DNA of 64,000 nucleotides, from NCBI GenBank assembly GCA_902597865.1, contig CACJZL010000001.1, positions 58,340-122,339 on the forward strand. Reading direction: 5' to 3'. A program made the translations under genes and the position numbers. The notes beneath the pieces are model-generated. The model saw only the letters and a list, made by a program, of their open reading frames with translations. It had not been told where the DNA came from and searched no databases. Below, piece by piece: positions 10,146 through 20,892 of this stretch (position 1 is the first letter of the stretch; every line of letters starts with the position of its first letter). The DNA comes from an uncultured Pelagibacteraceae bacterium. Lineage in GTDB: Bacteria; Pseudomonadota; Alphaproteobacteria; Pelagibacterales; Pelagibacteraceae.

Positions 10146-11509
10146 TGGAAAAATCAAATATTAAATCATTCCCAAAAAAAAATTCTGAGGGAAAAAAAAA
10201 CCATATAGACTCACTTTCGCCGAGAGAGATTGTATCTGAATTAGATAGATACGTCGTAGGGCAAAATAAAGCTAAGAGAGCTGTAGCTATTGCTCTTAGA
10301 AATAGATGGAGAAGACAAGCCTTAAAAGGTGAAATGAGAGATGAAGTTTTACCAAAAAACATATTAATGATTGGACCAACAGGTGTTGGAAAAACTGAGA
10401 TATCAAGAAGGCTATCTAAATTAGCTGAGGCTCCATTTGTAAAAGTTGAAGCTACAAGATTTACAGAGGTTGGCTACGTCGGAAGAGATGTAGAACAAAT
10501 CATAAGAGACTTGCTTGAAATTGCTATTGCAATGGAAAAAGTTAAGAAAAGAAAAGAAGTTCATGCTAAAGCTCAAAAGCTCGCTGAAGATAGAGTTTTA
10601 GATGCTTTAGTAGGAAACAAAGCGAGTGTAGCAACACGAGAAAGTTTTAGAAAGAGACTTAGAAACGGAGATTTAGATGATAACGAAATTGAAGTTCCGG
10701 TTAATGAAAGTGGAAACATGCCAAGCTTTGAGATACCAGGAATGCCTGGGGCAAACATTGGAATGATCAATATTGGTGACATGCTCGGTAAATCAATGGG
10801 CAACAAATCAAAAAAGAAAAAGATGACTGTAAAAGAGTCTCATGAAATTTTATTAAATGAAGAGGCTGATAAACTTATTGAACAGGATAAAATAATTAAA
10901 TCTGCAAAAAATGTTACTGAAAATAACGGAATTGTTTTCTTAGATGAAATTGATAAAATTTCTGCAAGAACTGACAGGGTTGGTGGCGATGTATCAAGAG
11001 AAGGAGTTCAGAGAGATTTGTTGCCACTGATAGAAGGTACGACTGTAAGCACAAAGTATGGTCCAGTTAAAACAGACCATATTTTATTTATAGCATCAGG
11101 AGCTTTCCAACTTGCCAAACCTTCAGATTTGCTCCCAGAGTTACAAGGAAGATTGCCAATAAGAGTGGAATTGGATGCATTAAATAGTTCGGACTTTAAG
11201 AGAATTTTGAAAGAACCAGATAATAGTTTAATTAAACAATATAAAGCTTTATTAAAAACTGAAAATGTTGATTTAGAATTTTCAGAAGATGGTATTGATA
11301 CTATTGCCAATTTAGCAAGTGAAGTAAATTCATCTGTTGAGAATATTGGTGCAAGAAGACTTCATACTATAATTGAAAGAGTTTTAGATGAAATTAGTTT
11401 CACAGCAACAGACAGATCGGGTGAAAAAATTATAATTGATTCAAAATATGTTAAAAAGAATCTTGGACAATTAGTTAAAGATAACGATTTATCTAAATTT
11501 ATTCTTTGA
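10145..11509 (+). CDS. hslU: ATP-dependent protease ATPase subunit HslU
   Basis: [51 protein letters not shown]. Confidence 0.98.
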   Translation: MEKSNIKSFPKKNSEGKKNHIDSLSPREIVSELDRYVVGQNKAKRAVAIALRNRWRRQALKGEMRDEVLPKNILMIGPTGVGKTEISRRLSKLAEAPFVKVEATRFTEVGYVGRDVEQIIRDLLEIAIAMEKVKKRKEVHAKAQKLAEDRVLDALVGNKASVATRESFRKRLRNGDLDDNEIEVPVNESGNMPSFEIPGMPGANIGMINIGDMLGKSMGNKSKKKKMTVKESHEILLNEEADKLIEQDKIIKSAKNVTENNGIVFLDEIDKISARTDRVGGDVSREGVQRDLLPLIEGTTVSTKYGPVKTDHILFIASGAFQLAKPSDLLPELQGRLPIRVELDALNSSDFKRILKEPDNSLIKQYKALLKTENVDLEFSEDGIDTIANLASEVNSSVENIGARRLHTIIERVLDEISFTATDRSGEKIIIDSKYVKKNLGQLVKDNDLSKFIL

Positions 11510-11911
11510 TTTTAAATAAACATTAAAAGATCCCGAGTTCTTTTCATCAGTATTTTCTATGTTTTTAATTTTTTTCATAAGTTCGTTATTAGAATTAATA
11601 AACTCAGGTATAGAATGTTTTAATATGCTTAATTCGGACGATTTATAAGGATCTTCAGCAGATTTAGATCTCATGCCTTTTCCAGTTATTATATTTATTT
11701 TTGATATTTGTTTCTCGAAACATTCATTAATAGTTTTTTCAACAAATTTATTCGCTTGATCTAGGCCATAACCATGCAAATCTATTACGAATGTAGATTT
11801 AATTTTATTTTTTAAAGGTTCTTTTAATTCTTCTTTAGGGTAAATCTTATCTTCACTTTTTAAAAATTTATTCCAGTCCTTAATATCTTTGTTTGATAAT
11901 TTTTTATTCAA
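11489..11911 (-). CDS. Smr/MutS2-type domain protein
   Basis: [23 protein letters not shown]...[13 protein letters not shown]. Confidence 0.85.
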   Translation of the reverse strand: MNKKLSNKDIKDWNKFLKSEDKIYPKEELKEPLKNKIKSTFVIDLHGYGLDQANKFVEKTINECFEKQISKINIITGKGMRSKSAEDPYKSSELSILKHSIPEFINSNNELMKKIKNIENTDEKNSGSFNVYLKSKNKFR

Positions 11912-11914
11912 ATA

Positions 11915-12508
11915 TTAAATATTAGTCTCAACTAGAATCCAATTTGGATCGTTGGAACTTAAGTTTCTTGAAAATCTCCAAGTATCGTATACTTTTTTTA
12001 CTTTTTCTGGGTCTCCTGTTAAAATTTTTGAGTCTTTATCTCTGTTACATGAAATGATTTCACTTATGAAATCAACTGTTACTTCTAGGACGTTACCTTT
12101 TTGTTCGTGATTTTTAATCTCAGCTGAGTTTATTCCTATAAAAGTTGTCTCGGACTTAATACCATTCTTTTCTCTATTAGAAATTGCTTCTTGAAATTGA
12201 TTTAAAACTTTTCTATCTAACAAATTTTTAATTTCTTTTATTGAACCTTTTGAAAAATTTGTAATAATTGTCTCATAGGCCACTTTTGCGCCTTCAATAA
12301 AATCTTTTTTTGCGCTTTCGTCAAAATTTTTGTAATTCGGTTTTACTGCAGTCTTCATTTCAGGCATCTCGTGCGGGAAGCTATTAGAAATATCATCTTC
12401 AAAGCCTGACCTTTTACCTAAGATTCCTCTTAATCTTAGAAAGATGAATCCGGCTATCATAGCCAGTAAAATAATGTCTAAGTATTCAAAACTATAATTC
12501 ATAATCAA
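11915..12508 (-). CDS. Tim44-like domain membrane protein
   Basis: N-terminal TM then FDESAKKDFIEGAKVAYETIITNFSKG..TWRFSRNLSSNDPNWILVET. Confidence 0.83.
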   Translation of the reverse strand: MIMNYSFEYLDIILLAMIAGFIFLRLRGILGKRSGFEDDISNSFPHEMPEMKTAVKPNYKNFDESAKKDFIEGAKVAYETIITNFSKGSIKEIKNLLDRKVLNQFQEAISNREKNGIKSETTFIGINSAEIKNHEQKGNVLEVTVDFISEIISCNRDKDSKILTGDPEKVKKVYDTWRFSRNLSSNDPNWILVETNI

Positions 12509-12560
12509 ATAATATTTACTCTATTGCTTAATTTCAACAAGCAAATTAAATTAAAGACAA

Positions 12561-12986
12561 ATGAACACAGTACTTTTATTGATAATTTTGATCCCAATTC
12601 TAGAAATCTATTTATTTATCAAAATTGGAAGCCAAATTGGAGCTTTTATAACAATCTCATTAATATTTATTACAGCTATAATTGGGGTTTATTATGCAAG
12701 GTACGAAGGCTTAAATACTATCAGATCAGGAGTTTCTCAACTTTATAAAAACCAAATACCTTTATTTGAATTAATGTCTGGGGCTGCCTTAGCAATTGCA
12801 GCGCTCTTATTGATTTTACCTGGGTTTGCAACAGACTTATTGGGTTTTTTAATAATACTCCCATTTACAAGAAGAATCATTTTTAATTTATTTGCCACGA
12901 ATAAAAAAAATGAAGTGCATATCAAAGATGATTTGATTGAAGGAGAATATGAAGATAAGGATAACGAGAATGACAAAAAATTATAA
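12561..12986 (+). CDS. FxsA family membrane protein
   Basis: LIPILEIYLFIKIGSQIGAFITISLIFITAIIGVYYAR; GALLLILPGFATDLLGFLIILP-like pattern. Confidence 0.85.
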   Translation: MNTVLLLIILIPILEIYLFIKIGSQIGAFITISLIFITAIIGVYYARYEGLNTIRSGVSQLYKNQIPLFELMSGAALAIAALLLILPGFATDLLGFLIILPFTRRIIFNLFATNKKNEVHIKDDLIEGEYEDKDNENDKKL

Positions 12987-13392
12987 AATACTTACATCCT
13001 ATATTAAGGATATTTCTTCAAAAATATCTGGCACTCAAGATTATATTTATCTTAAAGATAACATTCCAAAATATTCTTTAGGAATTGACATAAATTCAGT
13101 GCCATTAAAAAGTAATATGGCAGAAGTAAATATAAAATTAGCTTTTGAAAATAAGTCCGAGAAAGACAAAAAAGCTTATTTTGAAATGTTGCATACTACA
13201 GTTATAAGAGTTGAAGAATCAGCAGTAAATAAGGATGAATTGAAAAAAATTTTCTTAAGTGATGTTCCAACTGAAATGTATCCTGAAATAGAAAAAAGGT
13301 TTTTCGAAATAGTCAAATCAATAGGTTATCCTGAAATCAAGTTGGAAAAGAAAATAAATTTTAAGGAATTATTTGAAAAAAATCAGAAATAA
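12970..13392 (+). CDS. secB: Protein-export chaperone SecB
   Basis: MTKNYKILTSYIKDISSKISGTQ..; internal start at 12970; next to FxsA and Tim44-like genes as in alphaproteobacteria. Confidence 0.82.
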   Translation: MTKNYKILTSYIKDISSKISGTQDYIYLKDNIPKYSLGIDINSVPLKSNMAEVNIKLAFENKSEKDKKAYFEMLHTTVIRVEESAVNKDELKKIFLSDVPTEMYPEIEKRFFEIVKSIGYPEIKLEKKINFKELFEKNQK

Positions 13393-14048
13393 TTTTTTTT
13401 AAGTGATTTTTTAAGAAAATTTTGATGCTTTTCAAGTTCGTTAGTAGAAGGTTGAATAATCTTTTTACAAAAACTGACTATTGTGTTTTCATTATTTTCT
13501 ACTTGATCCTTTTTTTCTGAAAAATTTAATTTAGGTTCTTTTTGGTCAATTAGGTTTACATAAACTTTTGATAGTAATTCACAATCAACTAATGCAGTAT
13601 GTAATTTTCTTTTAGAGTTATCTATACGAAATCTTTTGCATAATGCATCTAAACTAATTTGAGATCCTGGAAATTTCTCTCTTGCTATATCTAAAGTATC
13701 AATCACCTGATCTTTTGGAATTGGTTTTTTTCCTAATAGTTTAAATTCATTATTTAAATGAGATAAATCAAACTGAGCATTATGTATTATTAATTTTTTA
13801 TCACTTATGAATTTTATAAAATCATCTGCTATTTCAGAAAATTTCTTTTTATCGGATAAAAACTCGTCTGAATATCCGTGTACTTTAAATGCTGCTTTTG
13901 AAACTTTTCTTTGAGGGTTCAAGTAACAGTGAAAACGATTAGATGTTAAAATCTGATTATCAAGCTCTATACAGCCTATTTCAACTATTCGATGTCCATT
14001 TTCTACTGATAGACCGGTTGTCTCAGTATCTAGTACAATTTCTTTCAT
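13383..14048 (-). CDS. dnaQ: DNA polymerase III epsilon subunit (3'-5' exonuclease)
   Basis: MKEIVLDTETTGLSVENGHRIVEIGCIEL; exonuclease motifs I-III. Confidence 0.95.
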   Translation of the reverse strand: MKEIVLDTETTGLSVENGHRIVEIGCIELDNQILTSNRFHCYLNPQRKVSKAAFKVHGYSDEFLSDKKKFSEIADDFIKFISDKKLIIHNAQFDLSHLNNEFKLLGKKPIPKDQVIDTLDIAREKFPGSQISLDALCKRFRIDNSKRKLHTALVDCELLSKVYVNLIDQKEPKLNFSEKKDQVENNENTIVSFCKKIIQPSTNELEKHQNFLKKSLKKNYF

Positions 14049-14617
14049 TTGTTAATTTCTTTCATTATCAATCTTACATTTTTCTTAGCTGTGTTTCTAA
14101 CAAAATTATTTTTTATAATATAGGTTGATTTTTTTTTCTTTAATCCTGGTGGTAGTTGATTTTTTTTGAGAATGTTAATCAACTTAAGATTGATATTTTT
14201 TCTTCTTTTAAGTTTTTGCGTAATTTTTTTTTTATCGGATTCAACAAAAATTATAATATCTTTTTTTTTATTTAATCTGTTTTCCAAAAACAAAGGTACA
14301 TCCAAAACAACAAATTTTTTTTTTTTATTTATTTTAAAGAACTCTTTCATTTTTTTTCTTACTGTTGGATGAATTATTTTACCCAGTGTATTCAAATTTG
14401 TATGTTTGTGAAAAATTATTTTTAGCAGATCCTCTTTTTTCAAAGGAAAGGTACTTATTTTATCAGGAAATTTTTTCTTGATTTTCCTAAATAAAAATTT
14501 GTCTTCCTTGTAAATATTTGAAACTACTAAATCAGCATTAAAGACCGGGTATCCAAATAATTTTGAAAAAAAAGTTTTTCCTGAACCAATATCCCCTACT
14601 ATTGCAATTTTTCTCAT
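14045..14617 (-). CDS. coaE: Dephospho-CoA kinase
   Basis: GDIGSGKTFFSKLFGYPVFNADLVV..IIHPTVRKKM. Confidence 0.9.
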   Translation of the reverse strand: MRKIAIVGDIGSGKTFFSKLFGYPVFNADLVVSNIYKEDKFLFRKIKKKFPDKISTFPLKKEDLLKIIFHKHTNLNTLGKIIHPTVRKKMKEFFKINKKKKFVVLDVPLFLENRLNKKKDIIIFVESDKKKITQKLKRRKNINLKLINILKKNQLPPGLKKKKSTYIIKNNFVRNTAKKNVRLIMKEINK

Positions 14618-15402
14618 TTTAAGATTTCTATAGTTTCCTCATCAATCTTCGGCAATACTTTGTTCCACAAAGCAAAAGATTGGTGGGCCTGATATATAAA
14701 CATCATTCTCCCATTTTCTATTTTATTACCGTTAAGTTTTGCTTTTTTTAGGAAATCTGTTTCGCTTGGATTGTAAATTACATCATAAAAAAATTTATTA
14801 TTTCCAAACTTATTTAACTCCAAGTCAAAATTTTCTTTATTCAAGCCGACACTTGTCGCATTAATAACGATATCAAACTCAGGGATATCACCCCACTTTT
14901 GGATAGTGATATCATTAAAAGTTTCTTTTATTATTTCCGCTTTTTCAAATGTCCTATTAGTTAAATAAATATTTTCACATCCCATATTTTTTAAGGCTAG
15001 GATAATAGAAGTGCTAACTCCACCTGCTCCAATTATAAGCGCCTTTTTTTTTCTTACATCAAAATTGATATACCTTAAAGCTAACTCGAATCCGGCAATA
15101 TCTGTATTATGGCCTATTAATTTATCTTTCTCGGTACAAATAGTATTTACAGAGTTGGTTTTTTTTGCCTCAGAACTGAGGCTATCTAAAAACGGAATTA
15201 CTGAATTTTTGAATGGAATTGTAACATTCACGCCATTTACTTCTGATTTTCTAATACTTTCAATTAATTTTGGTATTTCTTTTTCTTCGAGAAGTTTTTT
15301 TTCATAAATTGCCTCAATTTTATTTTTTTTAAACCAAAAGTTATGAAGTTTTGGAGATAAAGAATGATCAATCGGATTTCCTATAACACAAAATTTTTTC
15401 AT
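14614..15402 (-). CDS. aroE: Shikimate dehydrogenase
   Basis: KKFCVIGNPIDHSLSPKLHNFWF; GVNVTIPFK; NATSVGL. Confidence 0.96.
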   Translation of the reverse strand: MKKFCVIGNPIDHSLSPKLHNFWFKKNKIEAIYEKKLLEEKEIPKLIESIRKSEVNGVNVTIPFKNSVIPFLDSLSSEAKKTNSVNTICTEKDKLIGHNTDIAGFELALRYINFDVRKKKALIIGAGGVSTSIILALKNMGCENIYLTNRTFEKAEIIKETFNDITIQKWGDIPEFDIVINATSVGLNKENFDLELNKFGNNKFFYDVIYNPSETDFLKKAKLNGNKIENGRMMFIYQAHQSFALWNKVLPKIDEETIEILK

Positions 15403-15983
15403 TTAATATTTTCCAAATATTGTTTAATACTTTTAACTGGAAGTCCCATAATTGTATCAACGTTTCCCTTAATTTCACTGAATAATTTTTTACCTTCTCC
15501 CTCTATTTGGTAAACATTATATGAATATAAGTTTTCATCTGATATCTTACTTAAGTATTCTTCTAATTCTCTTTGGGTAAATTTTTTCATAATCATCTCA
15601 GCTTTTTCTGTATAATTCCATATCATTTTTCCATCTAGAGATATACAAGCAGAACTTATCAAAAAATGAGATCTCCCATTTAATAAAGCTAAAATTTTCA
15701 TCGCTTCTAACCTACTAGATGGTTTTGAAATTAATTTACCCCCAAGATCAATTACACTATCCGCGCCCAGAACTATTTCTCCTAATTTTTTTTGGCTTAC
15801 TTTATTTGCTTTTAATTCTGCTAAATTTTTAGATATTAGCTCTGGAGTAGCTCCTTGATTTATTAAAGATTTCTTTACTGCTTCCTCGTCTAGATTTGAT
15901 GGTTCAACAATGCACTCAATTTTGTTCTCGTCTAAAATTTTTTTTCTTACTTTACTCTTTGATGCCAAAATTATTGATTTCAT
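15399..15983 (-). CDS. maf: Maf family nucleotide pyrophosphatase
   Basis: IILASKSKVRKKIL; VLGADSVIDLGGKLISKP; NVDTIMGLPV. Confidence 0.95.
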   Translation of the reverse strand: MKSIILASKSKVRKKILDENKIECIVEPSNLDEEAVKKSLINQGATPELISKNLAELKANKVSQKKLGEIVLGADSVIDLGGKLISKPSSRLEAMKILALLNGRSHFLISSACISLDGKMIWNYTEKAEMIMKKFTQRELEEYLSKISDENLYSYNVYQIEGEGKKLFSEIKGNVDTIMGLPVKSIKQYLENIK

Positions 15984-16801
15984 TTTTGGTTAAAGATATC
16001 ATGAATCTTCAGAACTGAGGCGGCTGTTTCTTCTACTGATTTTCTTGTCACGTCAATACTTGGCCATTTATATTTCTGGAATAATTTTCGCGCGTCTTCC
16101 ATTTCTTTTTGTACAGTATCTAAATTTGTATATTCTGTACTCTCGTTATCTTTGATAGATTGCATCCTATTTTTACGTAAATCTACTAGCCTATCGGGTT
16201 CTGCGGTTAAACCAACAACACATTTTTTTTGAGGATATTTTTTTAGTATATCAGGGACAGAATTTTCATTTACCAATGGTATATTTGATATTTTCATTCC
16301 TTTGTTCGCTAGATAAATTGAAGTTGGGGTTTTGCTTGTTCTGCTTACACCTAAAAGGATGATATCAGATTTTTCAATATCATCTACTGAATTACCATCA
16401 TCATGATTCATTGTAAATTGTATAGCCTCAATTTTTTTATAATACTCGTCATCCATTATGTGCTGTCTACTAGGGACATTAAGAGCTTTTTGATCTAAAA
16501 GTTTAGAAAAACTAATAATCAAATCTCCCAGAATACCAAAACATGGAATATTTTTTAAACTACACTCATTCGATAAATGTCTAGCTAATTTATTATCAAC
16601 TATTGTGTACAATACTATAACATTGTTATTTTTTTGTGAGACTTCAAGGATTTTGGAGATTTGATTTTCTGTTCGCGTAAAAGAATAAAAATGTGTTTTA
16701 TACTTAAAATTTTTAAATTGAGCTTTAATTGCAAGAAATATTCTTTCCAGTGTTTCTCCTGTTGAGTCGGATATTAGATATATGTCATATGTATTAATCA
16801 T
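15980..16801 (-). CDS. DUF299 kinase/pyrophosphorylase (PEP synthase regulatory protein family)
   Basis: YLISDSTGETLERIFLA; LLGVSRTSKTPTSIYLANKG. Confidence 0.93.
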   Translation of the reverse strand: MINTYDIYLISDSTGETLERIFLAIKAQFKNFKYKTHFYSFTRTENQISKILEVSQKNNNVIVLYTIVDNKLARHLSNECSLKNIPCFGILGDLIISFSKLLDQKALNVPSRQHIMDDEYYKKIEAIQFTMNHDDGNSVDDIEKSDIILLGVSRTSKTPTSIYLANKGMKISNIPLVNENSVPDILKKYPQKKCVVGLTAEPDRLVDLRKNRMQSIKDNESTEYTNLDTVQKEMEDARKLFQKYKWPSIDVTRKSVEETAASVLKIHDIFNQK

Positions 16802-17079
16802 GTATAAAAAGTATAATTATTTGTATAAATTGCTTCATAAGTTCTAAAAACCTCATTTCAAAGATTTTAATGTATAAGTGTTCATTTATATACATTTTTA
16901 ACCATGTTAATAAATATAATACCTTTTAGATTAAAAAATGGTAATTAATTAAAAGTTAAAGAATTCTGAGGTATATTTAATAAATCTTTTGTGAAAAAAC
17001 TGTTATAAACTTGTTGAAAAACATTAATTACCATTATTAACAATACATACTACAAATAATATAAATACTATTTAATTAT
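16802..17079. other. Probable chromosomal replication origin (oriC) region
   Basis: 278-bp very AT-rich spacer between the DUF299 gene and hemE (the oriC locus in Caulobacter and Rickettsia); 13-bp inverted repeat 16937-16949/17023-17035; three TGTNNNAAA 9-mers at 16990, 17001 and 17012; TTAA-N7-TTAA at 16945-16959; gene strand switch; parAB/parS nearby. Confidence 0.75.
16937..17035. repeat. 13-bp perfect inverted repeat AATGGTAATTAAT ... ATTAATTACCATT enclosing an 11-bp-phased 3x repeat
   Basis: Arms read directly at 16937-16949 and 17023-17035; the phased repeats (16990-17022) abut the right arm. Confidence 0.9.
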
Positions 17080-18087
17080 ATGAATACTCTCATACAAGAC
17101 TGTATCAACAGTAAGTTTTCTAAAACACCTATATGGTTAATGAGACAAGCAGGAAGATATTTGCCAGAATTCAGATCTATAAGAGAAAAAAATCAAGATT
17201 TTATCGAATTGTGTTTAAATACTAAATTATCATCTGAAATAACTATACAACCAATTAATAGGTTTGGATTTGATGCTGCTATAATTTTTTCTGACATTTT
17301 ATTAGTTCCATATGCGCTCGGTCAGCAAGTGAATTTTAAAAAAAACTTTGGACCCGATTTGAATAAGTTCGACTTAAATATATTAAATGATGTTAAAAAA
17401 GAAGATTTTCTTGAAAAACTAAATCCTGTCTATGAAACAGTTAAAGAAACAAAAAAAAAATTATCTATAAGCAATAAAGATACTATAGGTTTTGTTGGGG
17501 CCCCATGGACTCTCTTACTGTACATGCTTAACAGAAAGTCCCCGAAAGAGGGAAATTTTACTATTTTTCCAAAAGATAAATATATCAATAGTATTTTAAT
17601 GAAGTTAGACCAATTCTTAAAAATTCACATTGAGGCTCAAATTAGAAGTGGTGCATCTATAATTCAGATCTTTGATAGTTGGGCCGGACTTCTTCCAGAA
17701 AAAGACCTAGACTATTTTGTTTATAAGCCTATCAAAAGTTTAGTAGATTTTATTAGACAAAGAAAAACAATTTCAATTTGTTTCCCAAGAAACATCAATA
17801 GTTACAAAAAATTTGTAGATTATGTGAACCCCGATATAATTAGTATTGATTATAATGTTGATCCTTCAATTATTAGAGATACTATTGAAATTCCTGTTCA
17901 AGGGGGTCTTGATCCAAAAATTTTACTCCAAAATAAAGAAATTGTGAGAAATGAAGTGACAAAATATTTAAAAACTTTCGATAAAAAAAGATATATATTC
18001 AATTTAGGACACGGTGTTTTACCGGAAACAAATCCGGATATGATTAGATATTTAGTAGACGAAGTTAGGAGTTTTAATGGACAATAA
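17080..18087 (+). CDS. hemE: Uroporphyrinogen decarboxylase
   Basis: PIWLMRQAGRYLPEFRSIRE; GFVGAPWTLLLYML; NLGHGVLPETNP. Confidence 0.97.
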   Translation: MNTLIQDCINSKFSKTPIWLMRQAGRYLPEFRSIREKNQDFIELCLNTKLSSEITIQPINRFGFDAAIIFSDILLVPYALGQQVNFKKNFGPDLNKFDLNILNDVKKEDFLEKLNPVYETVKETKKKLSISNKDTIGFVGAPWTLLLYMLNRKSPKEGNFTIFPKDKYINSILMKLDQFLKIHIEAQIRSGASIIQIFDSWAGLLPEKDLDYFVYKPIKSLVDFIRQRKTISICFPRNINSYKKFVDYVNPDIISIDYNVDPSIIRDTIEIPVQGGLDPKILLQNKEIVRNEVTKYLKTFDKKRYIFNLGHGVLPETNPDMIRYLVDEVRSFNGQ

Positions 18088-19078
18088 TCATCCCAAAGTA
18101 AACTTTGGAAAAACTGGTGTTTTATTAATTAACCTTGGAACACCAGACACCACAGGATGGTGGGATATAAGAAAATATTTGAATGAATTTTTATCAGACA
18201 GAAGAGTTATTGAAGTAAATCCTTTTTTGTGGAAAATTATTTTAAACTTATTTATCCTTACTTTTAGACCCTCTAAAACAGCAAAAGCATATAAAGAAAT
18301 ATGGATGAAAAAAGAAAATATATCACCCCTACGATATTACACCATTAAGCAAGCTGAAAAAGTAAAATCTATTATATCTAATGAGAACTTAATTGTTGAT
18401 TATGCAATGAGATATGGAAATCCAAGCATAAAGAGTAAAATGTTAGATTTACAAGAAAGCGGATGTGAAAACATTATAATACTTCCTCTGTATCCTCAGT
18501 ACGCAGCCGCAACAACAGCTACAGTTTGCGATGAAGTGTACAGGACGCTACTGAAAATGAGATGGCAACCCAGTCTTCAAATTATACCTCACTATGAGTC
18601 TGAACCACTTTATATTCAAGCAATTGTGAATTCTATAAATAACAAACTGAGTAACATTAATTGGAAACCTGACTTAATATTAGCTTCTTATCACGGCATA
18701 CCAAAAAAATATTTTGACAAAGGTGATCCATACCACTGCTACTGTCACAAAACCTCTAGACTAATTAAAGAAATGTTTAAAAAAGACATACCCATTTTGA
18801 CAACTTTTCAATCAAGATTTGGCCCACAGGAATGGCTTCAGCCTTATACAGACAAAACTTTGGAAAACTTACCAAAAGAGGGAAAAAAAAATATTTTAGT
18901 AATTTCTCCAGGTTTTTCTTCTGATTGTGTTGAAACTCTTGAGGAAATTTCTATTCAGGGAAAAGAAAGCTTTTTAGAGTCTGGTGGGGAGAAATTTGAT
19001 ACAATTCCTTGTCTAAATGATAACGAGGATCATATAAAATTATTGGTGCACTTAATCAACAAGAGCATAAGAAAATGA
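18077..19078 (+). CDS. hemH: Ferrochelatase
   Basis: GVLLINLGTPDTTGWWDIRKYLNEFLSDRRVIE; SYHGIPKKYFDKGDPYHCYC. Confidence 0.97.
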   Translation: MDNNHPKVNFGKTGVLLINLGTPDTTGWWDIRKYLNEFLSDRRVIEVNPFLWKIILNLFILTFRPSKTAKAYKEIWMKKENISPLRYYTIKQAEKVKSIISNENLIVDYAMRYGNPSIKSKMLDLQESGCENIIILPLYPQYAAATTATVCDEVYRTLLKMRWQPSLQIIPHYESEPLYIQAIVNSINNKLSNINWKPDLILASYHGIPKKYFDKGDPYHCYCHKTSRLIKEMFKKDIPILTTFQSRFGPQEWLQPYTDKTLENLPKEGKKNILVISPGFSSDCVETLEEISIQGKESFLESGGEKFDTIPCLNDNEDHIKLLVHLINKSIRK

Positions 19079-19515
19079 ATTTTTATCTGATATTTAAATC
19101 CCTACATTTAATTGCTGTAATTTCTTGGATGGCCGGACTATTATATTTACCAAGAATATTTGTTTACCACACAGAAAACTCATCAAATATTGAAGTTTGC
19201 AAAGTTTTTAAAGTAATGGAAAAAAAATTGTACTTCTACATTATGTTTCCAGCAATGTTGCTATCATGGATATTTGGTTTAGCCTTAATACACTCGGTAG
19301 GTGCTGAATTACTTAGTGCACTTTGGATGCAGGTTAAATTCTTTTTGGTTATCATTTTAACAGCTTATCACTTTTATCTTGGATCGTGTTTAAAAGCATT
19401 TAAAGATGACAGAAACACATTAGGATCAAAATACTTTAGAATTATTAATGAAATACCGACTATACTGTTAATTTTGATCATTTTTTTTGCAATTTTAAAG
19501 CCATTAGGAGGTTGA
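19075..19515 (+). CDS. hemJ: Protoporphyrinogen oxidase HemJ family
   Basis: SLHLIAVISWMAGLLYLPRIFVYH; LWMQVKFFLVIILTAYHFYLG. Confidence 0.92.
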   Translation: MNFYLIFKSLHLIAVISWMAGLLYLPRIFVYHTENSSNIEVCKVFKVMEKKLYFYIMFPAMLLSWIFGLALIHSVGAELLSALWMQVKFFLVIILTAYHFYLGSCLKAFKDDRNTLGSKYFRIINEIPTILLILIIFFAILKPLGG

Positions 19516-19567
19516 AATATCATAAATATATATTATATTAATTTTATCAGACTACTTATTTCCCCAC

Positions 19568-20839
19568 ATGAAAATTCAAGAACTTAAAAAAAACAGCCCT
19601 GCACAATTAATTGAACAAGCTGAAAAGCTTGGCATAGAAAATGCTAGCACACTCAGAAAGCAAGAAATCTTATTTGCAATATTAAAAAAACTCGCCGAAA
19701 AAGGTGAAGAGATTACAGGAATGGGTGTGCTTCAACTTCTTCAAGATGGATTTGGTTTTTTAAGAGCACTTGAATCGAACTATTTACCCGGAGCTGATGA
19801 TATTTACGTAAGTCCAAGTCAAATTAGGAAATTTGGTTTAAGAACAGGCGATACTGTTGAAGGACCTGTTAGGGCACCTAAAGAAGGAGAGAGATATTTT
19901 GCTTTGCTACAAGTAAGCAAAATAAATCTTGAAGATCCTGAAAAATCTAGGCACAAAATTGCCTTTGATAACTTAACTCCATTATATCCTAATAAACAAA
20001 TAGTAATGGAAGTTGAAAAAAACACAGTTGAAAAAAAACCTAATCTAACACCAAGATTAATTGACCTTGTAAGTCCGATAGGCAAAGGTCAAAGATCTCT
20101 TATAATATCTCCACCAAAAGCTGGTAAAACAATGATTTTACAAAGTATAGCCAACTCGATAACTGCTAATCATCCAGAATGTTACTTAATGGTCCTGCTA
20201 ATAGATGAAAGACCTGAAGAGGTGACAGATATGCAGCGTACTGTTAAAGGTGAGGTGATAAGTTCAACTTTTGATGAACCTGCACAAAGACACGTGGCGG
20301 TGGCTGAAATGGTTATAGAAAAAGCCAAGAGAATGACAGAACATAAAAAAGATGTTGTTATTCTTTTAGACTCAATCACAAGACTTGGAAGAGCTTACAA
20401 CGCTGTTGTTCCAAGCTCTGGAAAAGTTTTAACTGGCGGTGTAGATGCTAACGCACTTCAAAGACCTAAGAGATTTTTCGGAGCAGCAAGAAATATAGAG
20501 GAAGGTGGATCTTTAACAATTATTGCCACTGCGTTAATTGATACTGGAAGTAGAATGGATGAAGTCATTTTTGAAGAATTTAAAGGAACAGGTAACAGCG
20601 AAACTATTCTTGATAGAAAAATATCCGAAAAAAGAATATTTCCGGCAATTGATATTACTAAGTCAGGAACAAGAAGAGAAGAATTGCTTTTTGATAAAAA
20701 TGATTTACAAAAAATGAATGTTCTTAGACGAATAATAGCGCCAATGGGATCGATGGATGCTATAGAATTTATAAATTCAAAGCTTAAAAATACTAAGAGT
20801 AACACAGAGTTTTTTAACTCGATGAACAAACCGTCTTAA
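19568..20839 (+). CDS. rho: Transcription termination factor Rho
   Basis: [50 protein letters not shown]; full length. Confidence 0.98.
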   Translation: MKIQELKKNSPAQLIEQAEKLGIENASTLRKQEILFAILKKLAEKGEEITGMGVLQLLQDGFGFLRALESNYLPGADDIYVSPSQIRKFGLRTGDTVEGPVRAPKEGERYFALLQVSKINLEDPEKSRHKIAFDNLTPLYPNKQIVMEVEKNTVEKKPNLTPRLIDLVSPIGKGQRSLIISPPKAGKTMILQSIANSITANHPECYLMVLLIDERPEEVTDMQRTVKGEVISSTFDEPAQRHVAVAEMVIEKAKRMTEHKKDVVILLDSITRLGRAYNAVVPSSGKVLTGGVDANALQRPKRFFGAARNIEEGGSLTIIATALIDTGSRMDEVIFEEFKGTGNSETILDRKISEKRIFPAIDITKSGTRREELLFDKNDLQKMNVLRRIIAPMGSMDAIEFINSKLKNTKSNTEFFNSMNKPS

Positions 20840-20892
20840 GATCGTAGTCAATATTTCATTTAAATTAATCTTTTATTTGATAATATTTATTT

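Noticed and set aside
12524-12748. 74-aa ORF overlapping fxsA
   Set aside because: Out-of-frame reading of the FxsA gene; no motif.
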